Positions 20,686-30,277 are shown, numbered from the stretch's first letter. The stretch: DNA of 64,000 bases from Aquipseudomonas alcaligenes (GCF_900156545.1 NZ_FTNW01000003.1:434001-498000); one strand, 5' to 3'. The notes: a model not told the origin generated them from the sequence alone. Numbers and translations are program-made.

Positions 20686-23600
20686 ATGTTGATCCTGCGC
20701 GGCACGCCCGCTCTTTCCGCCTTCCGCCACGGCAAACTGCTTTCGCAACTGACCGCCAAGGTCCCTGCCGTGACCGGGCTGTATGCCGAGTTTGCGCACT
20801 TCGCCGAAGTGACCGGCGTGCTTGACGCCTCCGAAGAGCAGGTACTGGCCCGGTTGCTGAAGTACGGCCCGAGCGTGCCGGTGCAGGAACCCAGCGGCCG
20901 GCTGTTCCTGGTGATTCCCCGCTTCGGCACCATCTCGCCCTGGTCGAGCAAGGCCAGCGACATCGCCCGCAACTGCGGCCTGGCCAAGATCGAGCGCCTG
21001 GAGCGCGGCATCGCCTACTACGTCTCCGGTGAACTCAGCGCTGCTGACCAGCAGGCCGTCGCCGCCGTGCTGCACGACCGCATGACCCAGCTGGTGCTGG
21101 GCGCCCTGGAAGAGGCCGCCGGCCTGTTCAGCCACGCTGAACCCAAGCCGCTGACCGCCGTGGATGTGCTCGGTGGTGGTCGCGCCGCACTGGAGAAAGC
21201 CAACGTCGAGCTGGGCCTGGCCCTGGCCGAGGACGAGATCGATTACCTGGTGAAAAGCTTCGTCGAGCTGGAGCGCAACCCGCACGACGTCGAGCTGATG
21301 ATGTTCGCCCAGGCCAACTCCGAGCACTGCCGCCACAAGATCTTCAATGCCAGCTGGGACATCGACGGCGAGAGCCAGGACAAGTCGCTGTTCGGCATGA
21401 TCAAGAACACCTACGAGATGCACCGCGACGGCGTACTGTCCGCCTACAAGGACAACGCTTCGGTGATCGTCGGCCACCAGGCCGGGCGTTTCTTCCCCAA
21501 CCCGGCCACCCGCGAGTACGGCGCCACTCAGGAGCCGGTGCACATCCTGATGAAGGTGGAAACCCACAACCACCCGACCGCCATCGCCCCGTTCCCCGGC
21601 GCCTCCACCGGCTCCGGCGGCGAGATTCGCGACGAAGGCGCCACCGGCCGCGGCGCCAAGCCGAAGGCGGGCCTGACCGGCTTCACCGTGTCCAACCTGA
21701 ACATCCCCGGTTTCGTGCAGCCCTGGGAGAAGCCCTACGGCAAGCCCGAGCGCATCGTCACCGCGCTGGACATCATGATCGAAGGCCCGCTGGGCGGCGC
21801 CGCGTTCAACAACGAGTTCGGCCGTCCGGCGCTGAATGGCTACTTCCGCACTTTCGAGCAGGCCGTACAAAGCCCACGCGGTGAGGAAGTACGCGGCTAC
21901 CACAAGCCGATCATGCTGGCCGGCGGCCTCGGCAACATCCGTGAAGAACATGTGCAGAAGGGCGAGATCTCGGTCGGCGCCAAGCTGATCGTGCTCGGCG
22001 GCCCGGCCATGCTGATCGGCCTGGGCGGCGGCGCTGCCTCCTCCATGGCCACCGGCGCCAGCTCCGCCGACCTGGACTTCGCCTCGGTGCAGCGCGACAA
22101 CCCGGAAATGGAGCGTCGTTGCCAGGAAGTGATCGACCGCTGCTGGCAGCTGGGCGCCGACAACCCGATCAAGTTCATCCACGACGTCGGTGCCGGCGGT
22201 ATCTCCAACGCCCTGCCGGAACTGATCAACGACGGTGGCCGTGGCGGTCGCTTCGAGCTGCGCGCCGTCCCGAACGACGAGCCAGGCATGGCCCCGCTGG
22301 AAATCTGGTGCAACGAGTCGCAGGAACGCTATGTGATGAGCGTGGACGCCGCCGACTTCGAGCGCTTCAAGGCCATCTGCGAGCGCGAGCGCTGCCCGTT
22401 TGCCGTGGTCGGCGAGGCCATTGCCGAGCCGCACCTGACCGTCTCCGACAGCCACTTCGGCAACAAGCCGGTGGACATGCCGCTCAACGTGCTGCTGGGC
22501 AAGCCGCCACGCATGCACCGCAGCGTGACCCGCGAAGCGGAGCAGGGCGATGACTTCGATGCCGCCCGAGTCGATCTCGACGACGCGGTCGAGCGCGTGC
22601 TGCGTCACCCGGCCGTGGCCAGCAAGAGCTTCCTGATCACCATCGGCGACCGCACCATCACCGGCCTGGTGGCTCGCGACCAGATGGTCGGCCCCTGGCA
22701 GGTGCCGGTGGCCGACTGCGCCGTGACCGCCACCAGCTTCGACGTCTACACCGGTGAAGCCATGGCCATGGGCGAGCGCACGCCGCTGGCCCTGCTGGAT
22801 GCGCCGGCGTCCGGCCGCATGGCCGTTGGTGAGACCATCACCAACCTGGCGGCGGCGCGCATCGACAAGCTGTCCGACATCAAGCTGTCCGCCAACTGGA
22901 TGGCCGCCGCCGGCCACCCGGGCGAGGACGCGCGCCTGTACGACACCGTCAAGGCGGTCGGCATGGAGCTGTGCCCGGCGCTGGGTATCACCATTCCGGT
23001 GGGCAAGGACTCCATGTCCATGAAGACCCGCTGGCAGGATGAGGGCCAGGACAAGAGCGTGACTTCGCCGCTGTCGCTGGTGATCTCCGGCTTCGCCCCG
23101 GTGCAGGACGTGCGTCAGACCCTGACCCCGCAACTGCGCCTGGACAAGGGCGAGACCGACCTGATCCTGATCGACCTCGGCCGCGGGCAGAACCGCATGG
23201 GCGGCTCGATCCTGGCGCAGACCCATGCCCAGCTCGGCCAGGCCGTGCCGGACGTGGACGACGCCGAAGACCTCAAGGCGTTCTTCGCGGTGATCCAGGG
23301 CCTGAATGCTGACGGCCACCTCCTGGCCTACCATGACCGCTCCGACGGCGGTCTGCTGACCACCGTGCTGGAAATGGCCTTCGCCGGCCACTGCGGCCTC
23401 AACCTGTTCCTCGACGGCCTGGCCGACGAGGCTGCCGAACTGGCCGCCGTGCTGTTCAACGAGGAGCTGGGCGCTGTGATCCAGGTGCGTCAGGACGCTA
23501 CCCCGGAAGTCCTCGCCCAGTTCAGCGCCGCCGGCCTCGACGACTGCGTGGCGGTGATCGGCCAGCCGGTCAATGGCAGCGACGTGGCCATCAGCTTCAA

Positions 23601-24582
23601 TGGCGAGCCGGTGTTCGGCGGCCAGCGCCGCCTGCTGCAGCGCCAGTGGGCCGAGACCAGCTACCAGATCCAGCGCCTGCGCGACAACGCCGACTGCGCC
23701 GACCAGGAATTCGACCTGATCCTCGACGAGGACAATCCGGGCCTGTCGACCAAGCTGAGCTTCGACGTCAACCAGGACATCGCCGCGCCTTACATCAAGA
23801 AGGGCGTGCGTCCGCAGGTGGCGATCCTCCGCGAGCAGGGCGTCAACGGCCAGGTGGAAATGGCTGCGGCCTTCGACCGCGCCGGTTTCAGCGCCATCGA
23901 CGTGCACATGAGCGATATTCTCGCCGGTCGCGTCAGCCTGGACGAGTTCAAGGGCCTGGTGGCCTGCGGTGGCTTCTCCTACGGCGACGTCCTGGGTGCC
24001 GGCGAGGGTTGGGCCAAGTCGATCCTGTTCAACGCCCGTGCCCGCGATGGTTTCCAGGCGTTCTTCGAGCGCAAGGACAGCTTCGCCCTCGGCGTGTGCA
24101 ACGGCTGCCAGATGATGAGCAACCTGCACGAGCTGATCCCCGGTACCGAGTTCTGGCCGCACTTCGTGCGCAACCGCTCGGAGCAGTTCGAGGCCCGTGT
24201 GGCCATGGTCCAGGTGCAGGAGTCGGCGTCGATCTTCCTGCGCGGCATGGCCGGTTCGCGCATGCCGATCGCCATCGCCCACGGCGAAGGCCATGCCGAG
24301 TTTGAGAGCGAGGAGGCGCTGCTGGAAGCCGATCTGTCCGGCACCGTGGCGATGCGCTTCATCGACAACCACGGCAAGGTCACCGAGAGCTACCCGGCCA
24401 ACCCGAACGGCTCGCCGCGCGGCATCACCGGTCTGTGCAGTCGCGACGGCCGCGTGACCATCATGATGCCGCACCCGGAGCGGGTGTTCCGCGCCGTGCA
24501 GAACTCCTGGCGCCCGGACGAGTGGCAGGAAGACGCCGGCTGGATGCGCATGTTCCGCAACGCGCGCGTCTGGGTCGACTAA
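20686..24582 (+). CDS. purL: Phosphoribosylformylglycinamidine synthase (large single-chain)
   Basis: 1298 residues; converts FGAR to FGAM with glutamine and ATP in purine synthesis. It is the large single-chain form of gammaproteobacteria, with an N-terminal PurS-like region, two AIRS-like ATP-binding halves (motifs [83 protein letters not shown]) and a C-terminal class I glutaminase with the catalytic Cys in [13 protein letters not shown] and His in MPHPERVFR. Length matches E. coli (1295). It reads divergently from mltF; a TAGAAT hexamer at 20644-20649 may be its -10. Confidence 0.98.
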   Translation: MLILRGTPALSAFRHGKLLSQLTAKVPAVTGLYAEFAHFAEVTGVLDASEEQVLARLLKYGPSVPVQEPSGRLFLVIPRFGTISPWSSKASDIARNCGLAKIERLERGIAYYVSGELSAADQQAVAAVLHDRMTQLVLGALEEAAGLFSHAEPKPLTAVDVLGGGRAALEKANVELGLALAEDEIDYLVKSFVELERNPHDVELMMFAQANSEHCRHKIFNASWDIDGESQDKSLFGMIKNTYEMHRDGVLSAYKDNASVIVGHQAGRFFPNPATREYGATQEPVHILMKVETHNHPTAIAPFPGASTGSGGEIRDEGATGRGAKPKAGLTGFTVSNLNIPGFVQPWEKPYGKPERIVTALDIMIEGPLGGAAFNNEFGRPALNGYFRTFEQAVQSPRGEEVRGYHKPIMLAGGLGNIREEHVQKGEISVGAKLIVLGGPAMLIGLGGGAASSMATGASSADLDFASVQRDNPEMERRCQEVIDRCWQLGADNPIKFIHDVGAGGISNALPELINDGGRGGRFELRAVPNDEPGMAPLEIWCNESQERYVMSVDAADFERFKAICERERCPFAVVGEAIAEPHLTVSDSHFGNKPVDMPLNVLLGKPPRMHRSVTREAEQGDDFDAARVDLDDAVERVLRHPAVASKSFLITIGDRTITGLVARDQMVGPWQVPVADCAVTATSFDVYTGEAMAMGERTPLALLDAPASGRMAVGETITNLAAARIDKLSDIKLSANWMAAAGHPGEDARLYDTVKAVGMELCPALGITIPVGKDSMSMKTRWQDEGQDKSVTSPLSLVISGFAPVQDVRQTLTPQLRLDKGETDLILIDLGRGQNRMGGSILAQTHAQLGQAVPDVDDAEDLKAFFAVIQGLNADGHLLAYHDRSDGGLLTTVLEMAFAGHCGLNLFLDGLADEAAELAAVLFNEELGAVIQVRQDATPEVLAQFSAAGLDDCVAVIGQPVNGSDVAISFNGEPVFGGQRRLLQRQWAETSYQIQRLRDNADCADQEFDLILDEDNPGLSTKLSFDVNQDIAAPYIKKGVRPQVAILREQGVNGQVEMAAAFDRAGFSAIDVHMSDILAGRVSLDEFKGLVACGGFSYGDVLGAGEGWAKSILFNARARDGFQAFFERKDSFALGVCNGCQMMSNLHELIPGTEFWPHFVRNRSEQFEARVAMVQVQESASIFLRGMAGSRMPIAIAHGEGHAEFESEEALLEADLSGTVAMRFIDNHGKVTESYPANPNGSPRGITGLCSRDGRVTIMMPHPERVFRAVQNSWRPDEWQEDAGWMRMFRNARVWVD

Positions 24583-24592
24583 CACCGGCCGT

Positions 24593-24621
24593 CACCCCTC
24601 TCCCAGCGATGGGAGAGGGTG
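24593..24621. repeat. Small hairpin between purL and the CDGSH gene
   Basis: CACCCCTCTCCC and GGGAGAGGGTG are inversely related with a single bulged C, around AGCGAT. The motif resembles the CCCTCTCCC/GGGAGAGGG hairpins often repeated between genes in pseudomonads. It lacks a T-run, so it is not a clear terminator. Confidence 0.55.
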
Positions 24622-24645
24622 CCCGGAGGGCGGGAGAGGGCTGTC

Positions 24646-24915
24646 GTGTCAGACCCGCAAGATCCCAAGCTTCCCGAAGTCCGCCAGGTCAACCCCGGCG
24701 AGACCCATCTGCTGTGCCGCTGCGGGCGCTCGCCCGTGCTTCCCGATTGTTCTCCCGGATGCGCCGAAGGGCTGCGTCTTGCGCTCGTGCGCCAGCAGTT
24801 CGTGCTGCTCTGTCGTTGCGGCCTGTCGCAGCGCCTGCCCTATTGCGATGGCAGCCACAGTCCGCCTGCCGAGGGCCTGAGAGCACGCTGGCGCCGTTTC
24901 GCAAAGGGTGATTAA
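24646..24915 (+). CDS. CDGSH iron-sulfur domain protein (tandem CDGSH-like)
   Basis: 89 residues. Two related segments occur: HLLCRCGRSPVLPDCSPGC near residue 25, and VLLCRCGLSQRLPYCDGSH near residue 52. The second has the full C-x-C-x2-(S)-x3-P-x-C-D-G-S-H signature of the mitoNEET-type [2Fe-2S] fold (three Cys, one His). The first has the same spacing but ends in Cys rather than His, so only one or a variant pair of clusters may form. The role of small bacterial CDGSH proteins is mostly unknown; redox or iron-sulfur transfer is inferred. GTG at 24646 is chosen because GAGAGGG lies 5 bases upstream. It is 63 bases after purL. Confidence 0.8.
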   Translation: MSDPQDPKLPEVRQVNPGETHLLCRCGRSPVLPDCSPGCAEGLRLALVRQQFVLLCRCGLSQRLPYCDGSHSPPAEGLRARWRRFAKGD

Positions 24916-24988
24916 GACCCTCTGTCTTATGGCTAAAGGCTCTATCCGGTAAATGGACGATTAGCCCTCCAAGGACTCCAATGCAGAG

Positions 24989-25034
24989 TTGCGAACTAGG
25001 CCGCACGAGGCTGATAAGGCAGAATGCCATTATC
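24989..25034 (+). promoter_or_regulatory. Possible promoter/operator ahead of the NIF3-like gene
   Basis: TTGCGA (24989-24994) and TGATAA (25012-25017) are 17 bases apart, a weak sigma-70 match. The -10 overlaps an inverted repeat, GATAAGGC (25013-25020) with GCC-A-TTATC (25026-25034), that could be an operator or a short 5' hairpin. Confidence 0.35.
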
Positions 25035-25087
25035 GCCTTGGCAGTGCGGCTCAGGCTGCTGTATTCGTCGAAGCTCGGAGGGGCTGG

Positions 25088-25405
25088 ATGTACAAATTCT
25101 GTTTCTATGTGCCGGAGAGCCACCTGGACGAAGTGAAGGCCGCCATCTTCGCGGCGGGTGCCGGACGCGTCGGGCATTACGACAGCTGTTGCTGGCAGAC
25201 CCTGGGCCAGGGCCAGTTCCGCCCGCTGGCCGGCAGTGAGCCGTTCATTGGTCAGCCGGGCCAGGTCGAGGAAGTCGCCGAGTGGAAGGTGGAACTGGTG
25301 GTGGCTGACGAGCTGATCCACGACACGGTCAAGGCCATGAAGAAGGCCCATCCCTACGAGACGCCGGCGTTCGATGTGTGGCGGCTGTCCGACCTGCAAT
25401 TCTGA
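25088..25405 (+). CDS. NIF3-like / YqfO-family small protein
   Basis: 105 residues. The sequence matches the stand-alone version of the YqfO middle domain (often annotated NGG1p-interacting factor NIF3): MYKFCFYVPESHLDEVKAA, GAGRVGHYDSCCWQTLGQGQF and AHPYETPAFDVWRL are characteristic. The fold is PII/CutA-like; its biochemical role is not established. ATG at 25088 is preferred over an upstream in-frame ATG at 24989 because GGAGGGGC precedes it and the family begins at MYK. A strong terminator follows. Confidence 0.85.
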   Translation: MYKFCFYVPESHLDEVKAAIFAAGAGRVGHYDSCCWQTLGQGQFRPLAGSEPFIGQPGQVEEVAEWKVELVVADELIHDTVKAMKKAHPYETPAFDVWRLSDLQF

Positions 25406-25419
25406 TCGTTCTCAATAAA

Positions 25420-25446
25420 AGAAGCCCCGGCATGCCGGGGCTTTTT
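25420..25446. terminator. Terminator between the NIF3-like gene and the esterase (likely bidirectional)
   Basis: AAGCCCCGGC (25422-25431) pairs with GCCGGGGCTT (25434-25443), followed by TTTTT on the plus strand. On the minus strand the hairpin is followed by CTTTTATTG, so it can end transcription of the convergent esterase as well. Confidence 0.88.
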
Positions 25447-25463
25447 CGTTTCCGCCTGCCGGG

Positions 25464-26483
25464 TTATTGCAGGTGCTGCTTCAGCTCGGTGCCGGCCTGG
25501 CGCAGGGCGGCCTGCACGGCCGGGATATGCGCCAGCGGGTTGAGCAGCCCGTAGTCGTGGATCATGCCGTTGTAGCGCACCGCCGTGACGGTGACGCCGG
25601 CGGCGTCCAGCTTGCGTGCATAGGCCTCGCCCTCGTCACGCAGCACGTCGAACTCGGCGGTCTGCACCAGGGCCGGCGGCAGGCCCTTGAGCTGCTCGGT
25701 GGTGGCCTGAAGCGGCGAGGCAAAGCGCTCGGCTCGCTGTTTAGGGTCGGTGGTGTAGTTGTCCCAGAACCATTTCATCAGCGGCTTGGTCAGGAAGTGG
25801 CCCTGAGCGAACTGGTTGTAGGAAGCGGTTTCCAGGTTGGCATCGGTCACCGGCCACAGCAGCAGCTGGAAACTCAGCTTGGGTGTGCCCGCTTCCTTGG
25901 CTTTCAGCGCCACGACGGCGGCCATGTTGCCGCCGACACTGTTGCCGGCCACGGCCAGGCGCGAGCTGTCGACCTGGATCTCCTTGCCGTGTTCGCCGAC
26001 CCAGCGGGTGGCCGCATAAGCCTGGTCGATCGCGGTCGGGTACTGCGCCTCCGGTGACGGCGTGTAGCCGACATAGACGGCCACGGCGCCGGAGTTCACC
26101 ACCAGGTCACGGATCAGGCGGGCGTGGGTCGGGTAGTCGCCGAGCACCCAGCCACCGCCGTGGAAGAACATGAATACCGGCAGCTCGCCCTGCACGCCCT
26201 CGGGGCGAACGATGGTCAGCGGGATCGATTGGCCGCCTGCCTGGATGGTCTTCTCCGACACGCTCACGCCGGACAGATCGACATTGACCGAGGCCTGCGC
26301 ACCGACCAGCACGGCACGGGCGTCCTGCGGGCTGAGGCTTTCCAGCGGCTGGCCGCCGCCGGCTTCCAGAGCCTGGAGGAAGGCCTGGGTATGGTGTTCC
26401 ACGCCGGGGCTGCCGGCGGCGAAGGCGTTACCGATGGCGACTGCAAGAACAGCGCCGGAAAGCAGTGTGCTGACGTTCTTCAT
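25464..26483 (-). CDS. Secreted alpha/beta-hydrolase esterase (hormone-sensitive-lipase family)
   Basis: 339 residues with a Sec signal peptide ([24 protein letters not shown]). The HSL-family oxyanion motif HGGGWVLGD is present. The nucleophile is in GNSVGGNMA (GxSxG), the acid in DVLRDEGEAYA and the histidine in MIHDYGLLN. It should hydrolyse short-chain esters in the periplasm or outside the cell. The start is set at ATG 26483; the longer frame upstream runs through the ohr gene in another reading frame and is a shadow. It lies 65 bases downstream of ohr on the same strand and may share its peroxide-inducible transcript. Confidence 0.9.
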   Translation of the reverse strand: MKNVSTLLSGAVLAVAIGNAFAAGSPGVEHHTQAFLQALEAGGGQPLESLSPQDARAVLVGAQASVNVDLSGVSVSEKTIQAGGQSIPLTIVRPEGVQGELPVFMFFHGGGWVLGDYPTHARLIRDLVVNSGAVAVYVGYTPSPEAQYPTAIDQAYAATRWVGEHGKEIQVDSSRLAVAGNSVGGNMAAVVALKAKEAGTPKLSFQLLLWPVTDANLETASYNQFAQGHFLTKPLMKWFWDNYTTDPKQRAERFASPLQATTEQLKGLPPALVQTAEFDVLRDEGEAYARKLDAAGVTVTAVRYNGMIHDYGLLNPLAHIPAVQAALRQAGTELKQHLQ

Positions 26484-26548
26484 GATTCGGGTCCTCGTGG
26501 CTCGGGCTATGGCGGCGGGCGCTGCGAGGCAGGCCCGCCCGGTGGGTG

Positions 26549-26977
26549 TCAGACGCTGACGTTCAGGCGCACGTCGATGTTGCCTCGGGTGGCGTTGGAG
26601 TAGGGGCAGACCTGGTGGGCGGCGTCGACCAGTGCCTGGGCGCTGTCCTGGTCCAGGCCCGGCAGGCTGATGTTCAGCTCCACTTCCAGGCCGAAGCCCC
26701 CGGGAATCTGACCGATGCCGACCTTGCCGGTGATCGAGGCGTCGGCCGGCAGGGCCTGCTTCTTCTGGCTGGCAACGAACTTCAGGGCGCCGATGAAGCA
26801 GGCGGAGTAGCCGGCGGCGAACAGCTGCTCGGGGTTGGTGGCCTCGCCGCCGGCTCCGCCCAGTTCGCGCGGGGTGGTCAGCTTGACGTCGAGGAAGCCG
26901 TCGGAGGAGACGGCACGGCCGTCGCGGCCTCCGGTGGCAGTGGCGGTAGCGGTGTAGAGGGCTTTGATGCTGTGCAT
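26549..26977 (-). CDS. ohr: Organic hydroperoxide resistance protein Ohr
   Basis: 142-residue OsmC/Ohr-fold peroxidase that reduces organic hydroperoxides. The two catalytic cysteines are in [17 protein letters not shown] (about Cys60) and [16 protein letters not shown] (about Cys124). The N-terminus has [19 protein letters not shown], a family marker. The length is standard. Its promoter region carries a cluster of AT-rich and GCGC-containing palindromes, and the MarR-type regulator ohrR lies immediately upstream on the same strand, as in many Pseudomonas and Xanthomonas. Confidence 0.95.
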   Translation of the reverse strand: MHSIKALYTATATATGGRDGRAVSSDGFLDVKLTTPRELGGAGGEATNPEQLFAAGYSACFIGALKFVASQKKQALPADASITGKVGIGQIPGGFGLEVELNISLPGLDQDSAQALVDAAHQVCPYSNATRGNIDVRLNVSV

Positions 26978-27011
26978 GGCGGTATCTCCGATTTGACTTG
27001 CTGGCTAAAGT

Positions 27012-27078
27012 TTTGCGCACTAAGTAAGTGCTTGGTGCGAAATCTAGTGCGATTTAATTTTGCGCGCAAGTTAATTTT
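27012..27078. promoter_or_regulatory. Candidate OhrR operator cluster upstream of ohr
   Basis: The segment holds GCACT-AAGTA-AGTGC (27017-27031) and a second dyad centred on TTGCGCGCAA (27060-27069) flanked by AATT on both sides (27056-27076). A related AATT...CGCG...AATT word also occurs upstream of ohrR near 27651-27667. Regulation by OhrR is known for this gene pair; assigning these exact sites is inference. Confidence 0.4.
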
Positions 27079-27165
27079 TAGATGAATCGATGCGAAGGAT
27101 TCGATGCGTCGGCAGGATGGGGGTGGTCGAGTGCGCCGATGCCGCCCTGGAACGGGCGGCGGGGG

Positions 27166-27615
27166 TCAGAGAGACTTCTGCAGCTGGTCGCGCAGGGCAA
27201 CGATCTGGTCACGCAGGGCGTTGATCTGTTCCAGCGTCTGCCCGCTGGCTTCGAGGATGCAGGCGGGGAAGCGCTCGGCTTGCTGTTGCAGGCTGCGGCC
27301 TTTTTCAGTCAGGCGCAGTTCCACCACGCGCTCGTCGGCGCTGCTGCGGGTGCGGGTGAGCAGGCCCTCGGCCTCCAGGCGCTTGAGCAGCGGGGTGAGC
27401 GAGCCGGGATCGGTGAGCAGGCGCGCGCTGATGTCGCCGACCGTGATGCCATCGCCTTCCCACAGCACCAGCATGGCCAGGTATTGCGGGTAGGTCAGGC
27501 CGATGCTCTGCAGCAGGGGCTTGTAGGCTTTGGTCATCAGCAGGGAGGTGGAGTGCAGCGCGAAGCACAGCTGGTTGTCCAGCTGCAGGGCGGCACAGGA
27601 TTGCGCTTGTTTCAT
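27166..27615 (-). CDS. ohrR: MarR-family organic hydroperoxide regulator OhrR
   Basis: 149-residue winged-helix repressor. The conserved redox-sensing cysteine is Cys17 (DNQLCFALHSTS), and a second at Cys119 (RFPACILEAS) fits the 2-Cys class, in which peroxide drives an intersubunit disulfide that releases DNA. The winged-helix region ITVGDISARLLTDPGSLTPLLKRLEAEGLL and the wing TRTRSSADERVVELRLTEKG are typical. It sits upstream of its target ohr on the same strand. Confidence 0.92.
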   Translation of the reverse strand: MKQAQSCAALQLDNQLCFALHSTSLLMTKAYKPLLQSIGLTYPQYLAMLVLWEGDGITVGDISARLLTDPGSLTPLLKRLEAEGLLTRTRSSADERVVELRLTEKGRSLQQQAERFPACILEASGQTLEQINALRDQIVALRDQLQKSL

Positions 27616-27796
27616 GGTGGAATGCCTGCTCGATATCTGCGCAACAATTTATCGCGCCAATTAAAGCGGGGCAAATGGTGTTCGGGCTCATGCACAAGGC
27701 GCCCGACTCGGAGCTGGGGTCAGGGACTGATCCAGGAACCTGCGAGCTGGTGCCTGGGCGTCTTCCCGCGACGCACGGCCGGCGGGCAGCAAATCC

Positions 27797-28300
27797 TCAG
27801 GGGCGGATTTCGATCAGCGTGCCGTCCTGCACCAAGTTCCACACCTCGCGCATGTCGGCGTTGCGCATGGCGATGCAGCCTTCGGTCCAGTCCAGGGTGC
27901 TGAAGAACCACTCGGGGTATTCGTCATCCAGCGGGGTGCCGTGGATCATGATCATGCCGCCGGCGGAAACGCCTTTCTTGCGCGCATTGGCAGCATCGCG
28001 GGCGTTGGGGTAGGAGATGTGCATCGACAGGTTGTACTTGTCGCTGGTCTTGCGCCAGTCGATCCAGTAGAAGCCTTCCGGGGTGCGCAGGTCGCCCTCG
28101 CGCACTTTGGCGCCGGTGGGCTCCTTGCCCAGCGAAATGCGATAGGACTTGAGGACTTCGCCGCGCCCCATCAGGTGCAGCTTGCGCTCCGATTTGACCA
28201 CCAGCACCTTGTCCACTGGCTTGCCGCGCAGGGTGGGAGCCGTGGACGCGTGGCTCAGGCTGGCGACAGAAAGGCAGAGTAGGGCGATCAACCAGCGCAT
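27797..28300 (-). CDS. L,D-transpeptidase (YkuD domain)
   Basis: 167 residues with a signal peptide (MRWLIALLCLSVASLSHA). The YkuD catalytic domain shows MIHGTPLDDEY and the Cys/His signature WTEGCIAMRNADMREVWNLV. These enzymes form meso-DAP to meso-DAP cross-links in peptidoglycan or attach lipoproteins. The short size, without LysM domain, resembles the single-domain YafK/ErfK-like family. It is transcribed from about 28300 leftward; an AT-rich leader of the DUF6929 gene lies divergently at 28301-28428. Confidence 0.9.
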   Translation of the reverse strand: MRWLIALLCLSVASLSHASTAPTLRGKPVDKVLVVKSERKLHLMGRGEVLKSYRISLGKEPTGAKVREGDLRTPEGFYWIDWRKTSDKYNLSMHISYPNARDAANARKKGVSAGGMIMIHGTPLDDEYPEWFFSTLDWTEGCIAMRNADMREVWNLVQDGTLIEIRP

Positions 28301-28428
28301 TGCGATGTTCCGGGCAGAGAGTCGAGTTTGTTATAGCGCGAGAGTCTGCCTATGCCGAGAACGATGTTCAATGCTCGCCAGTCGGACGGAAGCCTGGTTA
28401 GCTTGGGACGCCGACCCAGGAGATGACG

Positions 28429-29301
28429 ATGTCCCAGCCCGAACTGTTACGTGAGCTGCAATTGCCGCAGGCGCACCTGAGTGCGGCCAGTGCCCTGGTG
28501 CGGGTGGCCGAGCGCCTGTTCGTGGTGGCCGACGACGAGCTGCATCTTGGCCTGTTCGACCTTGGCGACCCCGCGGCGGGACGCCTGGTGCGGTTGTTCG
28601 AAGGCAGCCTGCCGGCCGAGAAGAAGGCCCGCAAGGCGGCCAAACCCGACCTGGAGGCCCTGGCGCTGTTGCCGGCCATGGCCGGTTTTTCCCAGGGTGC
28701 GCTGCTGGCACTGGGTTCCGGTTCGACCCCAGACCGTCAGCGCGGGGTACTGCTGGGGTTGACCGAGCAGGCCGCGCCGAGGCTGATCGACCTGGCGCCG
28801 CTGTACCGGCCGCTGCACGCGCAGTTTGCCGATCTGAATATCGAGGGTGGCTTCCTGCTCGGTGACGAATTCCTCCTGCTGCAGCGTGGCAACCAGGGGC
28901 AGGCGAGCAATGCTGCCGTCCGTTATGCCTGGCCCGCGCTGCGTGACTGGCTGCTGGGTACAGGCGCGGCGCCGGCACCGTGCGCCATCCAGCGGCTGGA
29001 GCTGGGCGAACTGCAGGGCGTGGCCCTGGGCTTTACCGATGGTGCCGCACTGGCCGATGGCCGCTGGCTGTTCAGCGCGGTGGCCGAGAACACTGCGGAC
29101 AGCTACAACGACGGGGCCTGCCTGGGGGCGGTGATCGGTCTGGTGGAAGCCGACGGGCAGGTGCGTCGTCTGGCGCAGCTGGCGGGGCGCTGGAAGGTCG
29201 AGGGTATCGCCCTGGCCGCAGACGGCAGCCTGCTGCTGGTGACCGACGCCGACGACCCGCAGGTAGCCGCCAGCCTGTTGCGGCTGCCGCTGGTGCTCTG
29301 A
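28429..29301 (+). CDS. DUF6929-family hypothetical protein
   Basis: 290 residues. Repeating short segments ending in a hydrophobic-Asp pattern (LFVVADDELHLGLFDLGD, GGFLLGDEFLLLQRGN, LLLVTDADDPQVAAS) suggest a beta-propeller. The EAL/ENTADSYNDGACLGAVIGLVE segment resembles DUF6929 proteins of Pseudomonas and relatives, which have no known function. No signal peptide or membrane segment is visible. The ATG at 28429 is preferred over 28423 because AGGAG at 28417-28421 is well placed for it. Confidence 0.65.
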   Translation: MSQPELLRELQLPQAHLSAASALVRVAERLFVVADDELHLGLFDLGDPAAGRLVRLFEGSLPAEKKARKAAKPDLEALALLPAMAGFSQGALLALGSGSTPDRQRGVLLGLTEQAAPRLIDLAPLYRPLHAQFADLNIEGGFLLGDEFLLLQRGNQGQASNAAVRYAWPALRDWLLGTGAAPAPCAIQRLELGELQGVALGFTDGAALADGRWLFSAVAENTADSYNDGACLGAVIGLVEADGQVRRLAQLAGRWKVEGIALAADGSLLLVTDADDPQVAASLLRLPLVL

Positions 29302-29302
29302 T

Positions 29303-29533
29303 TCAGGGCGACAGCAGCACGGCCAGTTCGTCGGCCAGCTCGGCCCAGTCCGAGTCGTCGGCCAGCGCCTCGCTGAGGAACTGCGCCTGGGCCTTGTTCC
29401 AGAATGGTGCCTTGGGCAGGGCCTGGCCCTCGGCCAGGCGGTGCTCGCGCAGGAAGGCTTCGATCTCGGCCTTGCCGTTGGCCAGGCCGAGCTGCTTGAA
29501 CAGGCCGCTCAGGTTGTGTTCGCTGGTGTCCAT
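29303..29533 (-). CDS. DUF2789-family small protein
   Basis: 76 residues, acidic C-terminus. The pattern LFKQLGLANGKAEIEAFL, APFWNKAQAQFLSEALADDSDWAELADEL fits the DUF2789 family of small Pseudomonas/Vibrio proteins of unknown function. It converges with the DUF6929 gene, the stops lying 1 base apart. Confidence 0.75.
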   Translation of the reverse strand: MDTSEHNLSGLFKQLGLANGKAEIEAFLREHRLAEGQALPKAPFWNKAQAQFLSEALADDSDWAELADELAVLLSP

Positions 29534-29585
29534 GGTGCCTCCTTGTGCTGGCCGGTCACGGGTCCAGCAGGGACTATAGACGCCC

Positions 29586-30131
29586 TCAGTCGCGCGGGCG
29601 CAGTGGCGCCATGCCCTCGTTGCGGATCGGGTAGTGCTGCTCGCGGCGGTCGGCGAAGAAGCACTTGAGGGTGCGGCCGACGGTGGGGAAGGCCAGTTCC
29701 TGCCACGGCACCTCGTGCTCGTGGAACAGCTGCACTTCCAGGCTCTCCTCTCCGGCGCGGAATTCCAGGTCGATCAGTTCGGCGCGGAAGAACACGTACA
29801 GCTGGCTGATGTGCGGCAGGTCGAACAGGGTGTAGAGGTGCAGGTCACGCACCCGCGCGCAGGCTTCCTCGTCGGTCTCGCGCATGGCCGCCTCGGCCAT
29901 GGTCTCGCCGTTCTCCATGAAGCCGGCCGGCAGGGTCCAGAAGCCGCGGCGCGGTTCAATGGCGCGACGGCACAGCAGCACCTGCTCGCCCCATACCGGC
30001 AGGCAGCCGGCGACGATGCGCGGGTTCTGATAATGGATGGTCTGGCACTGCGGGCAGACGTAGCGCAGGCGATTGTCGCCCTGGGGAATGCGCTGCTCCA
30101 CCGGACCACCGCACTGGCTGCAGAATTTCAT
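29586..30131 (-). CDS. Nudix hydrolase with N-terminal zinc ribbon
   Basis: 181 residues. An N-terminal zinc ribbon (MKFCSQCGGPVEQ and YVCPQCQTIHYQNPR, two CxxC pairs) precedes a Nudix domain with the box GFMENGETMAEAAMRETDEEA (GX5EX7REUXEEXGU, the last glycine replaced by Ala-Cys). Such NudC-like or ADP-ribose pyrophosphatase-like enzymes hydrolyse nucleoside diphosphate derivatives. The start MKFCSQ at 30131 removes a 34-residue non-homologous extension. It is divergent from the CoA pyrophosphatase-type gene 146 bases away. Confidence 0.88.
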   Translation of the reverse strand: MKFCSQCGGPVEQRIPQGDNRLRYVCPQCQTIHYQNPRIVAGCLPVWGEQVLLCRRAIEPRRGFWTLPAGFMENGETMAEAAMRETDEEACARVRDLHLYTLFDLPHISQLYVFFRAELIDLEFRAGEESLEVQLFHEHEVPWQELAFPTVGRTLKCFFADRREQHYPIRNEGMAPLRPRD

Positions 30132-30277
30132 GCCGCGTTCTCCTGATTCGTTGCCCATGTTGGCGCCGCCGGGCGAGCTCGGCAAGCCGCTCGGCGCGTC
30201 TGGGGTCTTGGGCGGGCCGCGCCTTCGTGCCATGATGCCGAATAGAAGATAAGAACCCAGAAGAACCGAGAATCATC

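Noticed and set aside
24916-24990. tRNA or riboswitch between the CDGSH and NIF3-like genes
   Set aside because: No cloverleaf or known riboswitch core could be drawn; only a short TAAGAC/GTCTTA dyad was seen.
26484-27020. Extended form of the esterase starting near 27020
   Set aside because: The extension reads through ohr in another frame; the signal peptide begins at 26483.
29308-29500. DUF2789 gene as part of a toxin-antitoxin pair
   Set aside because: No adjacent partner of toxin type; the protein fits a stand-alone DUF2789 family.
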